From positions 1 to 10,769 of the forward strand of contig CAZVAQ010000117.1 of the NCBI GenBank assembly GCA_964625145.1: a stretch of 10,769 nt of DNA. The letters are read 5' to 3'. The DNA comes from CAYTRP01 sp964625145 (GTDB taxonomy: Bacteria; Sumerlaeota; Sumerlaeia; SLMS01; JAHLLQ01). The position numbers and the translations under genes were made by a program. The notes below the pieces were generated by a model. That model was not told where the DNA came from. It made no database searches and saw only the letters and a list, made by a program, of their open reading frames with translations. Shown here piece by piece: positions 8,071 to 10,769 of this stretch; within the stretch, counting starts at the first letter, position 1; each line of letters opens with the position of its first letter.

Positions 8071-8920
8071 CAATCATGAGCTGCTCGAAGCGGGCCCGCA
8101 CGGTGGGGCGCCGCAGCTTGTCCAGCGCCCGGTTCTCGACCCGGCGCACACCTTCCTGGCTCAGGCCGATGACCTTGCTGGCTCCGCGCAGACTGCGGGC
8201 GGAACCGCCGCCCAAGCCAAACCGCAGGCCCAGCACCTGGCGCTCGCGGTCGGACAGGACATCCAGCAGGGCGATCACGGCCGCCTGGGACTGCTCGGCG
8301 TTCAGGGACTCGCCCGGAACGACGGCCTCGGTGTCCGGAATGGCCTCGGCCACCACGCGTCCTTCCTCGTCGATCTCCGCATCCAGAGAGGAAACCGAGT
8401 GGCGCATGCCCATCAGCATCTCCACCAGATCCGTCTCCACGCCGAGCTCCAGCGCGATCTCCTGCGTCTGGGGTTCGCGCCCCTCGCGCTCCTGGGTCGT
8501 GCGGATGTATTCCTGAATCTTGCCGAGCACCCGCGCCTTGCGGACCGGGAGCCGGATCATCGACGCCTGGCGGTACAGGCAAGCCTGCACTTCCTGGCGG
8601 ATGTAGTAGGCCGCGTAGGTCGTGAAACGTGTCCCGCGCCGCCAATCGAATTTGCCAATCACGTGAAGCAGGCCGATGGTCCCCTCCTGCACCAGGTCGG
8701 CGAGGGGGACGCCCATGCCCTTGTACTGCATGGCGATCTTGATGACGAAGCGCAGGTTGCAGCGCACGATCTCCTCGCGGGCTTCCTCGTCGCCGGCTTC
8801 CAACCGCTGGAAGAGCGCCATCTCTTCCTCGCGACTGAGCACATGGCCGCGGGTGGCTTCCTTGAGCGTCGCCGAGAGGGTGGAATCCTCTGAATGGGTG
8901 GAGGTCTTGCGTCGAGCCAT
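8066..8920 (-). CDS. RNA polymerase sigma-70 family factor (RpoD-like, non-ECF)
   Basis: A 284-residue sigma factor that directs RNA polymerase to specific promoters. Region 1.2-like sequence starts near residue 26 (HVLSREEEMALFQRLEAGDEEA). Region 2 is at about 50-125, with NLRFVIKIAMQY, LVQEGTIGLLHVIGKFD and, for -10 recognition and melting, RRGTRFTTYAAYYIRQEV. Region 3 is at about 126-205 and region 4 at about 215-272, with LSDRERQVLGLRFGL and the -35 helix-turn-helix GLSQEGVRRVENRALDKLRRP. The size and lack of a long region 1.1 or non-conserved insert suggest an alternative group 2/3 factor, not the housekeeping one. Region 2.4 departs from RpoD (YYIRQEVQACLYRQ against WWIRQAITRAIADQ), so its -10 preference may differ. 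I chose the ATG at 8920 because AGGA lies nine bases upstream and conserved sequence follows. An ATG at 8977 is the alternative. It is divergent from the Fic gene. Confidence 0.93.
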   Translation of the reverse strand: MARRKTSTHSEDSTLSATLKEATRGHVLSREEEMALFQRLEAGDEEAREEIVRCNLRFVIKIAMQYKGMGVPLADLVQEGTIGLLHVIGKFDWRRGTRFTTYAAYYIRQEVQACLYRQASMIRLPVRKARVLGKIQEYIRTTQEREGREPQTQEIALELGVETDLVEMLMGMRHSVSSLDAEIDEEGRVVAEAIPDTEAVVPGESLNAEQSQAAVIALLDVLSDRERQVLGLRFGLGGGSARSLRGASKVIGLSQEGVRRVENRALDKLRRPTVRARFEQLMIA

Positions 8921-9098
8921 CGGATCGGGTCCTGTTCCGCCCCCACGTTCGGGGCTGGCCTTCGGTGCTTCGCCCGGCATAGGGGCAAGCGCCGTGCCCC
9001 CACCAAAGACAGGACGGGTCCGACATTCCAAATCCTGTTATGTCAGGCATCGACGTCGTTCTTGCAGGCACTTGCGCTGCGCCGTGGCCCGCCCCCGC

Positions 9099-9114
9099 GT
9101 GCAGAATTCCGCAC
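9099..9114. promoter_or_regulatory. Near-perfect 16-base palindrome upstream of the sigma factor gene
   Basis: GTGCAGAATTCCGCAC is palindromic at 14 of 16 positions and lies about 180 bases upstream of the sigma factor start. It could be a repressor or activator site for the leftward promoter, but no convincing -35/-10 pair is visible beside it. It is a single copy, so chance is possible. Confidence 0.25.
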
Positions 9115-9167
9115 AGATCGGGAGGCCGATTGCGGAAAAGTGCATGAGGGGCGGCGGGGAGGAAAAA

Positions 9168-9204
9168 CCTACTAATTTAGGACAAATTAGTAGCAAATTA
9201 GTGG
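9168..9204. promoter_or_regulatory. Three-half-site operator, copy 1
   Basis: CTACTAATTT (9169-9178), five bases AGGAC, AAATTAGTAG (9184-9193), one base, then AAATTAGTGG (9195-9204). The first two arms form a perfect 10-base dyad. The third half-site is a direct repeat 11 bases after the second. This copy is nearest the sigma factor gene. It is very AT-rich against a GC-rich background. Confidence 0.85.
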
Positions 9205-9303
9205 AAGACGGGAAACCCGGCGCACGAAGGCACAAGCACAACCCAGAGTGGCAGTGCCAGATGACAATGATGGCGGGGCTTGGGAGTCGATCGCCGGAGA
9301 TTT

Positions 9304-9341
9304 CCTACTAATTTAGGACAAATTAGTAGGAAACTAGTAGG
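9304..9341. promoter_or_regulatory. Three-half-site operator, copy 2
   Basis: The same architecture: CTACTAATTT (9305-9314), AGGAC, AAATTAGTAG (9320-9329), one base, AAACTAGTAG (9331-9340). The dyad and its 5-base spacer are identical to copy 1; only the third half-site differs. Its dyad starts 136 bases after that of copy 1. Confidence 0.85.
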
Positions 9342-9358
9342 CGGGTAGCTGTATGGGC

Positions 9359-9364
9359 TTGACA
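9359..9364 (+). promoter_or_regulatory. Candidate -35 element of the Fic gene
   Basis: A perfect TTGACA lies five bases before operator copy 3. The matching -10 would fall around 9381-9388, inside the operator, but no good TATAAT-like hexamer is seen there. A protein on copy 3 would block this promoter. Identification rests on the -35 only. Confidence 0.4.
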
Positions 9365-9368
9365 TGAC

Positions 9369-9404
9369 CTACTAATTTGACGCAAATTAGTAGAAAATCA
9401 GTAG
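9369..9404. promoter_or_regulatory. Three-half-site operator, copy 3, at the Fic start
   Basis: CTACTAATTT (9369-9378), spacer GACGC, AAATTAGTAG (9384-9393), one base, AAATCAGTAG (9395-9404). The arms are conserved exactly while the spacer differs from copies 1 and 2, which marks the arms as the recognised part. It ends 11 bases before the Fic ATG, so it overlaps the promoter and ribosome-binding region. Confidence 0.85.
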
Positions 9405-9415
9405 GCGAAACGCCC

Positions 9416-10750
9416 ATGAAGCTCCCCCAACCTCCCCCCAATCTGGACCTGATACCGGTGACCCCGGCGGATCTGGCGCGCTTCCGGGAGCTCGTCGATC
9501 GCGAGACCCCCAAGGATACCGCCTACCTGCATTGGGACGAGCTGCGGTGGCGCACGCCGCCGGGGGACCTCACCCATGAGCAGTGGTGGCTCTGGCTCAA
9601 GCTGGGGCGGGAGCCGAACCTGCGCGCCGTTCCGCTGCAGGACAAGAACGGCCGGCATTTCCGGTATGCCCTGGAGGACAACATCCTGAAGGGACTCCAT
9701 GAGATCGACATGGGGGCGGGGGGGCAGATCGCCATGCCGGGGAAGATTGCGAACCAGCAATCGAGCGACCGGTATCTGGTGCGGTCGCTGATGGAGGAGG
9801 CCATCACGTCCAGCCAGCTCGAAGGGGCCGCGACCACCCGGGAAGTGGCGAAGGAGATGATCCGCACCGGCCGCAGGCCGCGCGACAAGAGCGAGCGGAT
9901 GGTGCTGAACAATTACCTGACCATGCAGCACATCCGGCGGATGAAGGACGAGCCGCTGACGCCGCAGGCGATCATGGAGATCCACCGGACCATCTCGCAG
10001 GACACACTGGACGATCCGGCGGCGGCGGGGCGCCTGCGCCGCGCGGACGAGAAGATCGCCGTATATGATGGCGAGAACGAAGTGTTGCACGATCCCCCGC
10101 CGGTGGAGGAGTTGCCCCGGCGGATGCAGGAGATGTGCGACTTCGCGAATGGGAAGACGCCGGACTTCTTCATTCATCCGGTGGTGCGGGCGATGATCCT
10201 GCACTTCTGGCTCGCCTATGACCATCCCTTCGTGGACGGCAACGGTCGGACGGCCCGCGCCCTGTTCTATTGGGCCATGCTGCACAATGGCTATTGGTTG
10301 TTCGAGTTCGTTTCAATCTCCAGCATTCTCTACAAGGCTCCCGTGCAGTATGGAAGATCGTTCCTGTACACGGAAACCGACGACAACGACCTGACGTATT
10401 TCCTCATCGCCCAGACAAAGGTCATCCTCCAGGCGATTGAGCAATTGCATGAGTACATTGCGAGAAAGACCGCCGAGGTGCAGGAGCTGGAATCAAGCAT
10501 GCGGTCCATCGACCTGTTCAACCATCGCCAAGTGGCGCTGCTGCGGCATGCCCTGAAACACCCCGGCCACCGGTACACAATCACCGGCCACCAGACCAGC
10601 CACAACGTGGTCTATCAGACCGCCCGGACGGATCTGCTGGGGTTGGCGGACGCGGGGTTATTGATCAAACAAAAGCGGGGAAAAGGGTGGGTCTTCTCGG
10701 TGCCGCCGGATCTGGCCTCGCGGCTATCGCACCTCGATAAAGACAAATAA
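9416..10750 (+). CDS. Fic family protein (probable AMPylase) with winged-helix C-terminus
   Basis: A 444-residue protein. Fic enzymes mostly transfer AMP from ATP to a hydroxyl on a target protein. The active-site motif HPFVDGNGRTAR (270-281) is complete, with catalytic His270 and the phosphate-binding GNGR loop. The inhibitory motif S-x-x-x-E-G is at 132-137 (SSQLEG) before the Fic core, which makes it a class II enzyme in which E136 would restrain the active site. The flanking helices (ILHFWLAYDH before; ALFYWAMLHNGYWLFEF after) fit the fold. The C-terminus (about 368-430) resembles a winged helix, with a recognition-helix candidate SHNVVYQTARTDLLGLADAGLL. I chose the ATG at 9416; an upstream TTG at 9377 would lie inside the operator. 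The ribosome binding site is weak (AGGCGA). No antitoxin-like gene is next to it. Autoregulation through the winged helix at the three upstream operators is an inference. Confidence 0.93.
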   Translation: MKLPQPPPNLDLIPVTPADLARFRELVDRETPKDTAYLHWDELRWRTPPGDLTHEQWWLWLKLGREPNLRAVPLQDKNGRHFRYALEDNILKGLHEIDMGAGGQIAMPGKIANQQSSDRYLVRSLMEEAITSSQLEGAATTREVAKEMIRTGRRPRDKSERMVLNNYLTMQHIRRMKDEPLTPQAIMEIHRTISQDTLDDPAAAGRLRRADEKIAVYDGENEVLHDPPPVEELPRRMQEMCDFANGKTPDFFIHPVVRAMILHFWLAYDHPFVDGNGRTARALFYWAMLHNGYWLFEFVSISSILYKAPVQYGRSFLYTETDDNDLTYFLIAQTKVILQAIEQLHEYIARKTAEVQELESSMRSIDLFNHRQVALLRHALKHPGHRYTITGHQTSHNVVYQTARTDLLGLADAGLLIKQKRGKGWVFSVPPDLASRLSHLDKDK

Positions 10751-10752
10751 AA

Positions 10753-10766
10753 AGCGAAGTCTCGCT
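10753..10766 (+). terminator. Possible short hairpin after the Fic gene, cut by the window end
   Basis: AGCGA, loop AGTC, TCGCT, directly after the TAA and an A-rich run. The stem is only five pairs, and the sequence that would show a T-tract lies outside the window. Confidence 0.2.
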
Positions 10767-10769
10767 AGT

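Noticed and set aside
8921..9031. N-terminal extension of the sigma factor from upstream ATGs (8977 or 9031)
   Set aside because: The added residues are Gly/Pro-rich without sigma-factor similarity, and AGGA is well placed before the ATG at 8920. It is not fully excluded.
9168..9404. CRISPR array
   Set aside because: There are only three copies, 64-136 bases apart, with internal dyads and no cas genes; spacing and structure fit operators.
9377..9415. Fic start at the TTG at 9377
   Set aside because: The extra 13 residues are translated operator sequence; the ATG at 9416 starts right after it.

Overview
This is a GC-rich bacterial chromosome fragment with short intergenic gaps on the left and longer regulatory or RNA-like gaps on the right. 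The gene set (valyl-tRNA synthetase, a DUF502 membrane protein, an NtrC-type response regulator, a DUF4912 protein, a primary-like sigma-70 factor, a Fic enzyme) points to a free-living bacterium that uses both sigma-54 and sigma-70 control. Nothing in the window fixes the phylum. A GC-rich Gram-negative lineage of the Planctomycetota/Verrucomicrobiota/Sumerlaeota kind would fit, but that is only an inference.

Layout. Bases 1-3605 read rightward: the 3' four fifths of valS, a 93-residue three-helix membrane protein 38 bases later, and a DUF502 membrane protein. The gap 3606-3814 holds two inverted copies of a 22-base palindromic repeat. Next comes an intact sigma-54-dependent response regulator (3815-5173). 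A small four-helix-bundle gene (5223-5654) then sits inside a cassette bounded by tandem heptamers in opposite orientation. These heptamers touch the stop codons of the genes on both sides, and a bidirectional terminator lies just inside the right edge. The DUF4912 gene (7191-5770, leftward) has a long histone-H1-like Ala/Lys tail. The gap 7192-8065 has no convincing protein gene but contains strong secondary structure: a 125-base leftward candidate RNA with a 20-of-21-position closing stem, other hairpins, and a candidate promoter inside an inverted repeat. A leftward sigma-70 family factor (8920-8066) follows. The divergent gap to the Fic gene carries three copies of a very regular three-half-site operator. 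The Fic protein (9416-10750) has an intact catalytic motif, an N-terminal inhibitory motif and a C-terminal winged helix.

Working together. valS and the two membrane protein genes may share transcripts. The response regulator has no adjacent histidine kinase. The divergent sigma factor/Fic pair with shared operators looks like a regulated module; autoregulation by the Fic winged helix is plausible but unproven. The most unusual items are the Fic operator array, the structured RNA between the sigma factor and DUF4912 genes, and the heptamer-bounded four-helix-bundle cassette.
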